Source: Gulosibacter hominis
GTDB lineage: Bacteria > Actinomycetota > Actinomycetes > Actinomycetales > Microbacteriaceae
DNA: 64,000 nucleotides
Direction: 5' to 3'
Assembly: GCF_904842695.1 (NCBI RefSeq)
Contig: NZ_CAJGWQ010000001.1
Coordinates: 186,001-250,000 of the forward strand
Shown one piece after another: positions 26,684 through 35,996 of this stretch (the first letter of the stretch is position 1; each line of letters begins with the position of its first letter). The notes under the pieces were generated by a model. That model saw only the letters and a program-made list of their open reading frames with translations. It was not told where the DNA came from and did no database searches. A program made the position numbers and the translations under genes.

Positions 26684-27613
26684 GTGAGCGACACGGCGCG
26701 CAAAACGCGGCGGTCGGCATCCAAACGCCCGCACTATTCGCGTAAACGGAACCCGGAAGGCCGGATGAGGCTGGCCGATCATCTGATCGAGTTCCGCAAC
26801 CGATTCATTATTTGCCTGATCGCCATCGTCGTTTCGATGGTGATCGGATTCATCCTGTCTGAACCGGCGCTCGACCTCATTCGTCGACCGATCCTCGCGA
26901 TCGCCCAAGAACGCGGCGGTCGGGTATCGATCAACTTCACGAATGTCACCACCGGCTTTGATCTGCGTCTGCAAATGGCGCTCACACTCGGCGTGGTGAT
27001 CGCATCACCGGTGTGGCTCTACCAGGTGTGGATGTTCCTCATGCCGGGCCTAAAAAAGACCGAGCGCCGCTATGCACTGGGGTTTTTGGGCACCGGCATA
27101 CCGCTATTTCTTGCCGGCGTGGTGACTGGTCTGGCAATCCAGCCGCGCATCGTGCAGGTGATGACGAGTTTCGTCCCCTTTGAAGACACCGTCTTTTACG
27201 ACGCAAAAACCTACTACTCGTTCGTATTGACGCTCTGCCTTGCCGTCGGTATCGCCTATATTGTGCCGGTGCTACTGGTGATGCTTGACCTCGCCGGCGT
27301 GCTTACCGGTCGGCAAATCTTGGCCGGCTGGCGATGGGCGGTGCTGATTACCGCACTCTTTGCGGCTATCGCAACTCCGGCCGCGGATGTGATCAGCATG
27401 CTGCTGCTGATGGTGCCGATGGTGCTGCTGTACTTTTTGGCGGCGGGCGTGGCGTCACTATTCGATCGCGCGCGCGTGAAGCGGCGCAAAAAGATCGAAG
27501 CCGAAATTGAGGCCGATATCGCAGCGGAAGCGACGGCGGTGCCTAATCCCGAGCCGGTCGATCAGGATGGCACCGGCAGTTCTGATCCGCGAACGGGTAG
27601 GTTCGAAGCGTGA
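26684..27613 (+). CDS. tatC: Sec-independent translocase subunit TatC
   Basis: 309 residues. The conserved cytoplasmic N-terminal motif GRMRLADHLIEFRNRF is followed by six membrane helices. LMPGLKKTERRYALGF, the conserved loop after helix 2, and PFEDTVFYDAKTYYSFVLTL are family hallmarks. TatC recognises twin-arginine signal peptides. The N-terminus (ARKTRRSASKRPHYSRKR) and C-terminus are basic extensions. GTG start, and the helY start overlaps its stop by four bases. Confidence 0.92.
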   Translation: MSDTARKTRRSASKRPHYSRKRNPEGRMRLADHLIEFRNRFIICLIAIVVSMVIGFILSEPALDLIRRPILAIAQERGGRVSINFTNVTTGFDLRLQMALTLGVVIASPVWLYQVWMFLMPGLKKTERRYALGFLGTGIPLFLAGVVTGLAIQPRIVQVMTSFVPFEDTVFYDAKTYYSFVLTLCLAVGIAYIVPVLLVMLDLAGVLTGRQILAGWRWAVLITALFAAIATPAADVISMLLLMVPMVLLYFLAAGVASLFDRARVKRRKKIEAEIEADIAAEATAVPNPEPVDQDGTGSSDPRTGRFEA

Positions 27614-30027
27614 ATCTCAGCCCCTCCGAACGCTATGCCCGGGCCGCCGAGCGTGCCCGCCACCCAGAAACGGAGCTGTTTCGGTCGGGGCAGCGATTCG
27701 ATCTCGACGACTTTCAGATAGCGGCTTGCCACAGCCTCGAGGCGGGGCATTCGGTGCTCGTTGCCGCTCCCACCGGTGCTGGGAAAACCGTGGTTGCCGA
27801 GTTCGCGGTGTTTCTCACCATGCGCGACCCGCACGCCAAGATTTTTTACACCACCCCGATTAAGGCGCTGTCGAACCAGAAGTACCAGGAGCTGGTCGCC
27901 GAATACGGCGCCAGTGAAGTGGGCCTACTCACCGGCGACACGAGCATCAACCCGCAAGCCCGCGTGGTCGTCATGACCACCGAGGTGCTGCGCAACATGA
28001 TCTATGTTGGCAGCGATCTGCTCACCGACCTCGCCTATGTGGTCATGGATGAGGTGCATTACCTTGCCGATCGATTCCGCGGTGCGGTGTGGGAAGAGGT
28101 CATCATTCATCTGCCGAGTGAGGTGCGCCTCGTTTCGCTTTCGGCAACGGTTTCGAATGCGGAAGAGTTTGGCGACTGGCTGCAGACGGTGCGTGGCGAT
28201 ACTGATGTGATCGTCTCCGAACACCGCCCCACGCCGCTGTATCATCACGTTTTGGTCGGCTCGCGGCTGCACGATCTTTATGCCGAGAAAAGCGGCAAGA
28301 AAAAGCGGCGCGTGAATCCCGACCTGCTGCGAGCGGTGGGAGCTTCGCGCGCGCCCAGTAGCAGGCGTGGTCGCGGGGGAGGGCACCGGCGGCCCGCGGC
28401 TCGGCTCGATCGAGGACCATTTGTCGAACTGCTGGACGAGGCGCAGCTGCTGCCGGCCATCTTTTTTATTTTTTCGCGTAACGGCTGCGACGATGCGGTT
28501 CGGCAGGTGTGCAATTGGGGAGTTCAGCTCACCACGCGCACCGAACGTGACGAAATTCGCTGGATCGTCGATGAATACACCCGCACGCTGCTCGATGAAG
28601 ACCTCGGGGTGCTCGGTTTTTACCAGTGGCGTGAGGCGCTCGAGCGGGGTGTTGCCGCTCACCACGCCGGTATGCTGCCAATTTTTAAAGAAGTGGTTGA
28701 GGTGCTTTTCCAGCGCAAACTGCTGAAAGTGGTGTTTGCCACCGAGACGCTCGCACTCGGAATTAATATGCCGGCGCGCACTGTGGTGCTCGAGCGGCTC
28801 GAAAAATTTAACGGGATTTCGCGGGTGCCGATCACCCCCGGCGAATTTACGCAGCTGACCGGTCGCGCCGGGCGCCGCGGAATCGATGTGGAGGGGCACG
28901 CCATCATCCAGTGGCGTGAAGGGATGCAACCTGAATCGGTTGCGGCGCTCGCATCCAAGCGCACCTATCCGCTCAATTCTTCGTTCCGGCCGACCTACAA
29001 CATGACGGTCAATCTCATTAACCAGTTCGGCCGCGAGCGAACTCGGCGAGTTCTCGAGTCGTCGTTCGCACAGTTCCAGGCCGACCGGGCGGTGGTTGAT
29101 CTGGCACGTCGAGTGCGACAACAGCAGGATGCGCTCAGCGGCTATGCCGAGTCGATGCGCTGCGAGCGTGGCGACTTCATGGCGTATTCGGCGATCCGCC
29201 GCGAACTCACCGATGTTGAACGACAGAAGGTATTGCCGGGTGACCACGGCGCCCGCGATGCCCGCAGTAGGCGGCTTGCCGCGCTACGTGACCAGCTGCG
29301 ATCGCATCCCTGCCACCGCTGTCCAGAGCGAGAGCAGCATGCCCGCTGGGCCGAGCGCTACTGGCGGCTACAGCGCGACACCGACCACCAGCTGCGCGAA
29401 ATTGAGCGGCGCACGGGGGCTGTGGCCCGCGTATTCGACCGCCTCACCGAGCTGCTGCTGCGTCGCGGCTATCTTGAGTCGACCGCCGACACAGATGCCG
29501 GTGAGCCCACCATTTCCGCCACCGTTCACGGTGAACTGCTGCGGCGCATCTTTGGCGACCGTGATCTGCTGGTTGCCGAGTGCATCCGTCGCCAGCTGTG
29601 GCTGAAGCTGGATGCGCAGCAATTGGCCGCCATGTGCTGTGTGCTCACCTACGAGCCGCGACGTGACGAGGTGAACCCACCGGTCGGGCACCTGCCCAAG
29701 GGTGAATTTCGAACCGCGCTCGCGCGCACCGAAGAGCTTTGGGGAGAGCTCGACGAAATCGAAGACGAACTGCGGGTCCCGCGCACCCGGCCGCTGGCGA
29801 CCTCGCTCGCCAAACCAATGTTCAAGTGGTCAAGCGGTGCCCCGCTCGAACGCGTGCTCGAAGATGCTGAAATGTCTGCGGGTGACTTTGTGCGCTGGAG
29901 CAAACAGACCCTCGATCTGCTCGATCAGCTGGGAACGGTCGCCACCGGCAATCTCGCTCGCACCGCCCGGCAAGCATCCGAGCTGGTGAGGCGCGGCATC
30001 GTTGCCTACACGGGCACCGAGCAATAG
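27610..30027 (+). CDS. helY: Ski2/Mtr4-like DEAD/DEAH helicase HelY
   Basis: 805-residue SF2 RNA helicase of the Ski2-like group. Motifs: I, APTGAGKTVVAEFAV (about residues 54-68); Ia, TTPIKALSNQK; II, MDEVHYLAD; III, SLSATVSN; VI, QLTGRAGRRGIDVEG. The C-terminal part contains a DSHCT domain (RRDEVNPPVGHL...FKWSSGAPLERVLEDAEMSAGDFVRWSKQ). In actinobacteria the gene regularly follows tatC. It is presumed to assist RNA turnover or structured RNA remodelling. GTG start inside the tatC stop. Confidence 0.9.
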   Translation: MNLSPSERYARAAERARHPETELFRSGQRFDLDDFQIAACHSLEAGHSVLVAAPTGAGKTVVAEFAVFLTMRDPHAKIFYTTPIKALSNQKYQELVAEYGASEVGLLTGDTSINPQARVVVMTTEVLRNMIYVGSDLLTDLAYVVMDEVHYLADRFRGAVWEEVIIHLPSEVRLVSLSATVSNAEEFGDWLQTVRGDTDVIVSEHRPTPLYHHVLVGSRLHDLYAEKSGKKKRRVNPDLLRAVGASRAPSSRRGRGGGHRRPAARLDRGPFVELLDEAQLLPAIFFIFSRNGCDDAVRQVCNWGVQLTTRTERDEIRWIVDEYTRTLLDEDLGVLGFYQWREALERGVAAHHAGMLPIFKEVVEVLFQRKLLKVVFATETLALGINMPARTVVLERLEKFNGISRVPITPGEFTQLTGRAGRRGIDVEGHAIIQWREGMQPESVAALASKRTYPLNSSFRPTYNMTVNLINQFGRERTRRVLESSFAQFQADRAVVDLARRVRQQQDALSGYAESMRCERGDFMAYSAIRRELTDVERQKVLPGDHGARDARSRRLAALRDQLRSHPCHRCPEREQHARWAERYWRLQRDTDHQLREIERRTGAVARVFDRLTELLLRRGYLESTADTDAGEPTISATVHGELLRRIFGDRDLLVAECIRRQLWLKLDAQQLAAMCCVLTYEPRRDEVNPPVGHLPKGEFRTALARTEELWGELDEIEDELRVPRTRPLATSLAKPMFKWSSGAPLERVLEDAEMSAGDFVRWSKQTLDLLDQLGTVATGNLARTARQASELVRRGIVAYTGTEQ

Positions 30028-30081
30028 TCCGCACCGTGTCTGCCGAAATACCGTGACCGCCGAAGTACTGTGTTTGCCACG

Positions 30082-31689
30082 ATGACTGCACGATTTACGC
30101 TGCCAACCGCGACCACACCGGCTGCGCTGCTGGCCGCGTCAACCGCTGCGCAATTACTGGCGGCGTCCTATCCCGGCTGGGCGCTGTGGGTGCTTGTCAT
30201 ACCGGCAGTGATGCTCAGCCTGTGGTCGGTGCGCGGCCGCTCCACTGCCGGCGCGGCGGGCTTGGGGTTCATTACCGGGCTGGTGTTTTTTCTCGTGCAC
30301 GTGTCATGGAGCAGCGAGTTTTTGGGCCCAATACCGTGGATTGCGCTCTCGACCTTTATGGCGGCGTGGTGGGCAGCCGGCCACGCGCTCATCGCGCTGC
30401 TGTATCGGCGGCGGCAGGGACGGAACATTGCGCTGACAAGCATCGGTGTCGCTGGTCTGTGGATCGCTCGCGAAAGTCTTTCAGCAACCGTTCCCTACGG
30501 CGGATTCGCCTGGGGGCGTATCGCCCAATCGCAATCGGCCGCGCCGAGCGTTGAACTCGTTTCTTGGCTCGGCTTTGCGGGGCTGGGATTCGTGTTGGTC
30601 GCATTTTGTGCGTTCGCCCTCGAGCTGTTCATGCTGCCGACGACAACGAGCCGCGCCTTCGACGAGTTCGGAAAGCCGGTTCGCCCACCGCTCGGCTGGC
30701 CGGCGCGCGGTGCCGCGCTGGCGGCACTGGCGCTCGTGATCATCGGCGCCCCGCAGTTCCCGCTGCCGCAAACCGGCACGGTGCGGGTGCTGGCGGTGCA
30801 GGGTGATACCCCCGGCGCGAGCTATTTCATCCCCTCAGATCCGGGCGAAATCATGGTCGCGCACGCCGAGGCAATGTCGCAGCTGGCGGAAGACACCGAA
30901 GTGGATGTGATCCTCTGGCCGGAGGGGTCGGTCGACATCAGCCCATTTGAATCGACACGGGCTGCGGCATGGCTGAGCGAACTTTCGGCGGCGTACGGTG
31001 CCCCTATCCTGGCGAATACGGTTACCCGCACCGGCGATTGGAACGACCCCGAAACCCGCTATTTCAACACCCAGTTCATTTGGACCGCGGCAGGAGCCGG
31101 CGCCCAGCAGTATGACAAGGCGCATCCAATTCCGTTCGGGGAATATGTGCCCGACCGCGAGTTTTACCAACTGCTTGCACCGGACCTCATCAATCTCATT
31201 CAGCGTGAATACACGCCGGGAACGCGACCCAATGTGCTGAGCGCGGCCGGGCACCAGTACGGCGTGTTCATTTGCTATGACATCGTTGACGACCGGCTCG
31301 CCCGCGAGGCCATCGACTACGGTGCGGAACTGCTTTTGGCACCCACCAATAACGCCGATTTTGCCCGCACCGACGAGTCGGCACAGCAGCTGGCAACCGC
31401 GCGACTGCGGGCGGTTGAATCGGGCCGCACGCTCGTGCAGGCATCGACCGTGGGATGGAGCGCCGCCTACGGCCCTGACGGCAGCGAATTAGCGGCACTC
31501 GATTGGTACCAGCCGGGAATATTTGTCGTGGATGCGCCAATCACCACGGGCGTAACGCCCGCTATTGCGTTCGGGTCGGCAATCGAAGTCCTGATCGGAG
31601 GAGCGGGCGTGGTGCTGCTGATTATGAGCAAACCGCGTCACGAGCTCGGTGATAAACGAGCCGCTCGTCGACGCCGGGAGCGGCATTAG
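30082..31689 (+). CDS. lnt: Apolipoprotein N-acyltransferase
   Basis: About 535 residues. The N-terminal third carries six to eight membrane helices; the rest is the nitrilase-like periplasmic domain with the catalytic triad Glu in ILWPEGSVDI, Lys in YDKAHPIPFGEYVPDR and Cys in GVFICYDIVDD. A final helix and the basic tail KRAARRRRERH end the protein. It N-acylates the lipid-bearing cysteine of lipoproteins such as the two FKBP lipoproteins in this region. ATG at 30082; GTG 30070 in frame is an alternative. Confidence 0.9.
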   Translation: MTARFTLPTATTPAALLAASTAAQLLAASYPGWALWVLVIPAVMLSLWSVRGRSTAGAAGLGFITGLVFFLVHVSWSSEFLGPIPWIALSTFMAAWWAAGHALIALLYRRRQGRNIALTSIGVAGLWIARESLSATVPYGGFAWGRIAQSQSAAPSVELVSWLGFAGLGFVLVAFCAFALELFMLPTTTSRAFDEFGKPVRPPLGWPARGAALAALALVIIGAPQFPLPQTGTVRVLAVQGDTPGASYFIPSDPGEIMVAHAEAMSQLAEDTEVDVILWPEGSVDISPFESTRAAAWLSELSAAYGAPILANTVTRTGDWNDPETRYFNTQFIWTAAGAGAQQYDKAHPIPFGEYVPDREFYQLLAPDLINLIQREYTPGTRPNVLSAAGHQYGVFICYDIVDDRLAREAIDYGAELLLAPTNNADFARTDESAQQLATARLRAVESGRTLVQASTVGWSAAYGPDGSELAALDWYQPGIFVVDAPITTGVTPAIAFGSAIEVLIGGAGVVLLIMSKPRHELGDKRAARRRRERH

Positions 31690-31750
31690 CCCGCCGACAC
31701 CACCTCGAGGGAGGGGAGTCGGCTCGGCAGTGCCCGCTGGTTAAACCTGG

Positions 31751-32260
31751 CTACTTTTTCTTTTTCTTAGCCGCCTTGGCTTCGGCTTCTTTTTCGGCGC
31801 GGGTCTGTGCCTGCGGGCGCCCCTCGATATCAATCACGCGCGTGGGGGTTTCACCGCTGCGGCCCGTGGTCTGCGGAGCACCAGCGGTGGGTTCGCGCTG
31901 CTCACGATTCTTGGTGCCGCGACGCTCACGCAGATAGTCGAGGCGCACCTGCAGTACCTCTTCGAGGTCTTCTTTGGTGCGGCGCTCGAGCAACATATCC
32001 CAGTGGGTTCGCTGCGGTTTTTGCTCCGGGGGAGTGTAGGGCACCTCGTCGCCATCGGCGTCAAGCAGGCGTCCCTCATCTCCGGTCTTTGGCGATTCCC
32101 ACACCTCGGGAGCCTCGGCATCGGCCGCGAAGGTTACGATGAAGCGCTCACCCTTCTCGGTCTGATAGGTGCGCAGCTGGTGGTCGACCAGCACCACACC
32201 CTCATCGCTCTGCAGGCTCTGCGCGCCCAGGCGCATTCCACGAAGACTGCGGTCTGCCAT
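31751..32260 (-). CDS. rbpA: RNA polymerase-binding protein RbpA, long C-terminal tail
   Basis: About 169 residues from the ATG at 32260, with GGAGAGGAG upstream. The core MADRSLRGMRLGAQSLQSDEGV, the RbpA central domain (TFAADAEAPEVWESPKTGDEGRL) and the sigma-interacting C-terminal part (KPQRTHWDMLLERRTKEDLEEVLQVRLDYLRERRG) are clear. RbpA binds RNA polymerase and principal sigma factors and stabilises the open complex. About 50 extra residues follow the usual end, finishing with a run of lysines (KAAKKKKK), so it is longer than the usual 110-130. Zinc-binding cysteines of some homologues are absent, as in other family members. Confidence 0.9.
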   Translation of the reverse strand: MADRSLRGMRLGAQSLQSDEGVVLVDHQLRTYQTEKGERFIVTFAADAEAPEVWESPKTGDEGRLLDADGDEVPYTPPEQKPQRTHWDMLLERRTKEDLEEVLQVRLDYLRERRGTKNREQREPTAGAPQTTGRSGETPTRVIDIEGRPQAQTRAEKEAEAKAAKKKKK

Positions 32261-32371
32261 AGTTCCGGCTCCTCTCCGCCTCAAGTCATGCTTTGGATCA
32301 ATCCGCGCTGATACGAAATGACCCGACGCCCAAGCCTACCTGGCTTTCGCTCAATGCCGGGTGAGTTTTGC

Positions 32372-33133
32372 TCACGCGCCGGTCAAGGAGTCGCCACGAT
32401 CAATGACTTTTCGCGCCAGCGCTGTTTCATCGGTGATGATGCCCGCTACGCCCGCCGCAAGCAAACGCTGCATGAGCTCGCGATCATTGACCGTCCACAC
32501 GTGCACCTCCCGGGCATGTTGCAGGTAGGCATCCAAAAGTCGTGGTGACACAAGACTCAGCCGACGCACCGCGGGCGGAATCTGTACCGCATCCGCACCC
32601 GCTAGCGCCCGGCGCAGCAGCCGCTGCGAACGTGCCGCAACTGCCATAACGGCGAGTAGCACTGCCTGCTGTCCGGTGCCGAAAAACGCATCCGGCAACA
32701 GTTTGCGCAGCGCATCGATAGTGTGCTGGTCAAAAGAAGTGAGCAGCACCCGTTCGCTGGCGCCGGCGTCGCGAATGGCCCCAGCCGTCGCCGTGATTGC
32801 TGTCGGAGTTTTGACGTCAATATTGAAGCGCGTGCCCGGAAACAGGTCGAGTGCCTCGCCAAGCTCGAGAATGTGGTGCGGTCCGCGTCGGCGTTGCTGC
32901 AATTGCGCGAGGGTGAGCGAGCTGATCGCTGTGGGGGTGTCATCCCAGCGTGCCAGCACCGGATCGTGCCAGAGCACCGCGCGATTGTCGGCGGTGACGT
33001 GAACATCGGTCTCGAGCACGTCTGCACCGGCCTCGAGTGCCGCGTGAAAAGCTGCCGCTGTATTTTCGGGGGCCGTTGACGATTCGCCGCGGTGAGCGAT
33101 CACTCTCGGCGTTGGCTGATCAAAATAGTGCAC
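32372..33133 (-). CDS. Glycerophosphodiester phosphodiesterase
   Basis: About 254 residues from GTG 33133. It has the GDPD signatures RVIAHRGESSTAPENTAAAF and LETDVHVTADNRAVLWHDP (the His pair and Glu/Asp metal ligands), and VHVWTVNDRELMQRLLAAGVAGIITDE at the C-terminal barrel strand. It hydrolyses glycerophosphodiesters to glycerol-3-phosphate and an alcohol. There is no signal peptide, so it is cytoplasmic. A longer ORF to 33274 would overlap the divergent SDR gene and is not credible. Confidence 0.87.
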   Translation of the reverse strand: MHYFDQPTPRVIAHRGESSTAPENTAAAFHAALEAGADVLETDVHVTADNRAVLWHDPVLARWDDTPTAISSLTLAQLQQRRRGPHHILELGEALDLFPGTRFNIDVKTPTAITATAGAIRDAGASERVLLTSFDQHTIDALRKLLPDAFFGTGQQAVLLAVMAVAARSQRLLRRALAGADAVQIPPAVRRLSLVSPRLLDAYLQHAREVHVWTVNDRELMQRLLAAGVAGIITDETALARKVIDRGDSLTGA

Positions 33134-33179
33134 GCTTCCAGTGTGCCGTGTGCGGATAAGAGATCGGTAGACTCGCGCT

Positions 33180-33956
33180 ATGGAATCAAATGCGACCAAC
33201 CCTCTTGCCGGCCACGATGTCGCTGGCAAACGCGTACTTGTCACCGGATCCTCGCGAGGTGTCGGAGCTGACACCGCCCGCTATTTTGCTGAGGCCGGCG
33301 CGAGCGTGGTGATCAACTACCGAAACAAGGCGGCTCGGGCCGAAAAACTCGTTGCTGAATTTGCCGGATATGACGGCGACAGCTTCGCCGTCGGCGCCGA
33401 CCTCACCGACACAGATTCGGTGGCAGCGATGCTAGCCGAAGTGAAGGCGCGGCTGGGCGGTCTCGACATACTCGTGCTCAACGCATCGGGCGGTATGGAA
33501 CAAAACATGGGAGCCGACTACGCACTCCGGCTTAACCGTGACGCACAGGTGGGGATGCTCAACGCTGCCCGTGAGCTGATGGGTGCCGGCGGCCGAGTCG
33601 TATTTGTCACGAGCCACCAGGCGCACTTCATCCGCACGACTCCCACGATGGACGCCTATGTGCCGGTGGCCGAGTCGAAGCGTGCCGGTGAGGATGCGCT
33701 GCGCGAAATGATCCCGTCGCTGGCCGAGCAGGGGATCGAGTTCGTTGTGGTTTCGGGCGACATGATTGAGGGCACGATCACCGCAACCCTGCTGAACCGG
33801 CTCGAGCCGGGCGCCATTGAGGCGCGTCGTGAAACCGCCGGTCGGCTCTACAATGTCGCCGAGTTTGCAGCCGAAGTAGCGTTGGCTGCCGTTGAACCAG
33901 TGCCGGCCGACAATACGCGTCTGGTTGGCGACGTTTCGAGTTTTAACGCCGAATAG
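33180..33956 (+). CDS. SDR-family oxidoreductase lacking the canonical Tyr
   Basis: 258 residues. The nucleotide-binding start is standard (KRVLVTGSSRGVGADTARYFAEAGASVVINYR; the basic residues after strand 2 favour NADPH), followed by NASGG. At the usual YxxxK site the sequence is VAESK, so the catalytic Tyr appears to be Val while the Lys stays. It may be a non-catalytic or altered member. TAGACT at 33168-33173 is 6 bases before the ATG: leaderless promoter, divergent from the GDPD gene. Confidence 0.8.
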   Translation: MESNATNPLAGHDVAGKRVLVTGSSRGVGADTARYFAEAGASVVINYRNKAARAEKLVAEFAGYDGDSFAVGADLTDTDSVAAMLAEVKARLGGLDILVLNASGGMEQNMGADYALRLNRDAQVGMLNAARELMGAGGRVVFVTSHQAHFIRTTPTMDAYVPVAESKRAGEDALREMIPSLAEQGIEFVVVSGDMIEGTITATLLNRLEPGAIEARRETAGRLYNVAEFAAEVALAAVEPVPADNTRLVGDVSSFNAE

Positions 33957-33970
33957 CGACCCCATATGGG

Positions 33971-34023
33971 CGAGGTTCAAACCTTCGACGAGAGTCTCCA
34001 CTCTTGAGAAAGTTTGAACCTCG
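33971..34023 (+). terminator. Long hairpin after the SDR gene
   Basis: CGAGGTTCAAAC at 33971 pairs exactly with GTTTGAACCTCG at 34012-34023; an inner stem AGAGT/ACTCT lies in the loop. TCCTTTTTCTTT follows on the plus strand, as in a Rho-independent terminator. The GTTCAAACC core also occurs near 38970, so part of it might be a recombination scar. Confidence 0.65.
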
Positions 34024-34046
34024 TCCTTTTTCTTTGCCTGCTCGGC

Positions 34047-34361
34047 TCAGTTGAGCGCGTTGCCCTGGGTCTCGATGTCGCAGAGTGCTTCGTATGACGG
34101 CTGGTACTCGACCCGCACTTCCCGGTCCTCGTCGATGAAGATCTTCCGGAAGAACGCCTGGTTGCACAGTCTCCTGTTCTGGTTGTCGCACCGGCTGTAG
34201 ATCAGCGAGACGTTCGCCAGCAACGCCAAGCAATCATCCAAGTTCTCGCGGGCTGCCGCGTACTCGTCGTGATGCGCGGACAGCCTCCCCTTGATGTCAT
34301 CAAGCCTGGCTTCGATCCGCATCTGCTCTTCCTTGAGCAGCTCCAGCGAGATCGCACCATA
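34047..34361 (-). pseudogene. C-terminal remnant of a large serine recombinase
   Basis: About 104 residues on the minus strand match the end of large serine recombinases: the coiled-coil segment ISLELLKEEQMRIEARLDDIK and the terminal block SLIYSRCDNQNRRLCNQAFFRKIFID, finishing ETQGNALN. The resolvase catalytic domain and the recombinase domain are missing; upstream of about 34361 the frame runs antisense into the next gene. It marks a former integration event at the left end of the accessory island. Confidence 0.7.
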
Positions 34362-34397
34362 GGCTTGCCGCAGGCCACACCGGAGAGGAGCACCACG

Positions 34398-35048
34398 ATG
34401 TCGACTGTGATCGAGGTGTACCCGTCGTCGCCGCACTTGCCAACGTTCAAGGAACTCGCCGACGCGGTCCAAGCCGTGCTAGTCGAGCACCGGTCCGCCC
34501 CGTACCTGGCGAAGATCATTGGCGAGGTCTCGGATGTGGAGCTGCGACCGCACATTGAGCGGGTCATGGAGATGCCCGGCGGGAAGCGCTGGGCCAGGTT
34601 CGATGAAGAGACGGAGACGTTGAACCTTCGCGGCGACGACTACGGGTGGCTCTCGTTCCCGGTGATCGAGTACGCCTTCGACTTCTACTTCGACGACGAC
34701 GTCAACGAGTTTGAGGACGTCCCACACGCGGCGGTGATCGCCGACTATGCCGACCGGGCAGCGAAGATCGGGACTCTGGCCGGGTTCCCGTTCGAGAACG
34801 CCGCCCACGTGGAGCACTGCTGGTTCTTACGAATGCAGGCAGCGCAGCCTCTCCAGACACGCCTTCTCGCCGGGTACGTAGCTGTCGCGCTCGCGCGCCT
34901 CACCGAGGGGTTCATCTTCTCCGACGATGGCGGCATCGACTACGACCGCGCCCCAGCCGACCCGGCGACGTTCCTGACCTGGTACCCGGAGTGGATCACA
35001 CGCGACATGCTCGGACCGTCTAGCGACGGCCCGAGCATTCAGAAGTAG
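34398..35048 (+). CDS. Unknown acidic protein
   Basis: 216 residues from ATG 34398, which follows GGAGAGGAG at a good distance. It is acidic and rich in Trp, Tyr and Phe (EYAFDFYFDDDVNEFEDVP, HCWFLRMQAAQPLQ, TFLTWYPEWITRDML). There are no membrane helices, signal peptide or recognised motif. It converges with the DprA-like gene (5-base gap) in the accessory island. A defence-linked role is possible only by position. Confidence 0.6.
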   Translation: MSTVIEVYPSSPHLPTFKELADAVQAVLVEHRSAPYLAKIIGEVSDVELRPHIERVMEMPGGKRWARFDEETETLNLRGDDYGWLSFPVIEYAFDFYFDDDVNEFEDVPHAAVIADYADRAAKIGTLAGFPFENAAHVEHCWFLRMQAAQPLQTRLLAGYVAVALARLTEGFIFSDDGGIDYDRAPADPATFLTWYPEWITRDMLGPSSDGPSIQK

Positions 35049-35053
35049 CAGCG

Positions 35054-35981
35054 TCAGAGCGTACGCGAAGGCTGATTCTCCCGCCGCGCGGGCTGCACGG
35101 GTGCAGAGCCGAAGATCTGCGTGAGTGCTGCACTGCCTCCGAGTCTGGCGAGGTCTTCGATGTCGCTGGCGTGCGCGATCAGGTGCGCGCGGTCTTGCTG
35201 GAGCAGCATGTTGGTGCCGTTGCTCGCCGCGCTCAGCACCGAGCCGGGCACCGGCTTCGACGATCACGGTCGTCTCCGAGAACGCGGCGAGCACACGGGC
35301 AGGGTCGAGGAACCGCTGCCGCGTCGGCTGCCCACCCGGAGCGACCTCGGACACGATGAGCCCCGCGGATTCGATCCGTTCGAACAGATCCGCGTGCCCG
35401 GAGGGATACGGCCGGTCGATGCCCGACGCGAGTACCGCGATCGTGTTCCCGCCTGAGGAGATTGCGCCGCTGTGAGCTGCGCCCTCGATGCCATACGCGC
35501 GGCCGGAGACGACGGTGTACTTCGCGTAGGCCAGGTCGCTCGTCAGCATCCGGGTAACTTCCTCGCCGTAGCTCGTCGCCGCCCGCGCTCCATCGAAGGT
35601 GACCATCGAATACGGCTCCACACGGAGCAGGTCGATGCTGCCTCGCGCCCAGAGCCCGTACGAGGTCCGGCTACCCAGCTCCTCCAACTGCCTCGGCCAC
35701 TCCGCATCAATCGGCGAAATGAACCGATATGCCTCGACTTCGGCGATGATCCGGGCGACGGTGTCGACACCCATACGGTTGTGTGCATGTTCCCGCCAGA
35801 GCGCCGCCTGCACCGGAGTCATGCCCGGGACGTCGGTACCGCTGTCCATCAGGGCGACGGTCTCAACGGCCCCGACCCGGGCGAGCAACTGGCCCGTGGG
35901 TGCATCGTTCGCGGTGCCAACGATGGAGAGCACCATCCGGGCGGAATGTTCCTCACGGGCGAGATCAGTGAGCGTAGACAT
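35054..35981 (-). pseudogene. DprA-like DNA-processing protein, frameshifted
   Basis: From ATG 35981 the sequence shows the DprA Rossmann fold: TFDGARAATSYGEEVTRMLTSDLA, TVVSGRAYGIEGAAHSGAISSGGNTIAVLASGIDRPYP, GLIVSEVAPG, RQRFLDPARVLAAFSETTVIVEAGAR. At about 35240-35252 the frame breaks; the true continuation SVLSAASNGTNMLLQQDRAH is read in another frame down to 35054, so a small deletion has occurred. DprA normally loads RecA on single-stranded DNA; accessory-island copies are linked to defence. Between its AAGGAG and the ATG lies a run of 11 C. The total would be about 310 residues, near normal. Confidence 0.72.
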
Positions 35982-35985
35982 CAGC

Positions 35986-35996
35986 GGGGGGGGGGG
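35986..35996. repeat. 11-base homopolymer before the DprA-like start
   Basis: Eleven G on the plus strand (C on the gene strand) separate AAGGAG (35997-36002) from the ATG at 35981 by 15 bases in total. Changes in length by slippage would alter the ribosome-binding spacing, or the frame if translation starts at the ATG at 36023. Sequencing error must also be considered for such a run. Confidence 0.7.

Noticed and set aside
27925-29247. 440-residue minus-strand ORF
   Set aside because: Antisense to helY, whose helicase motifs are complete; no family match.
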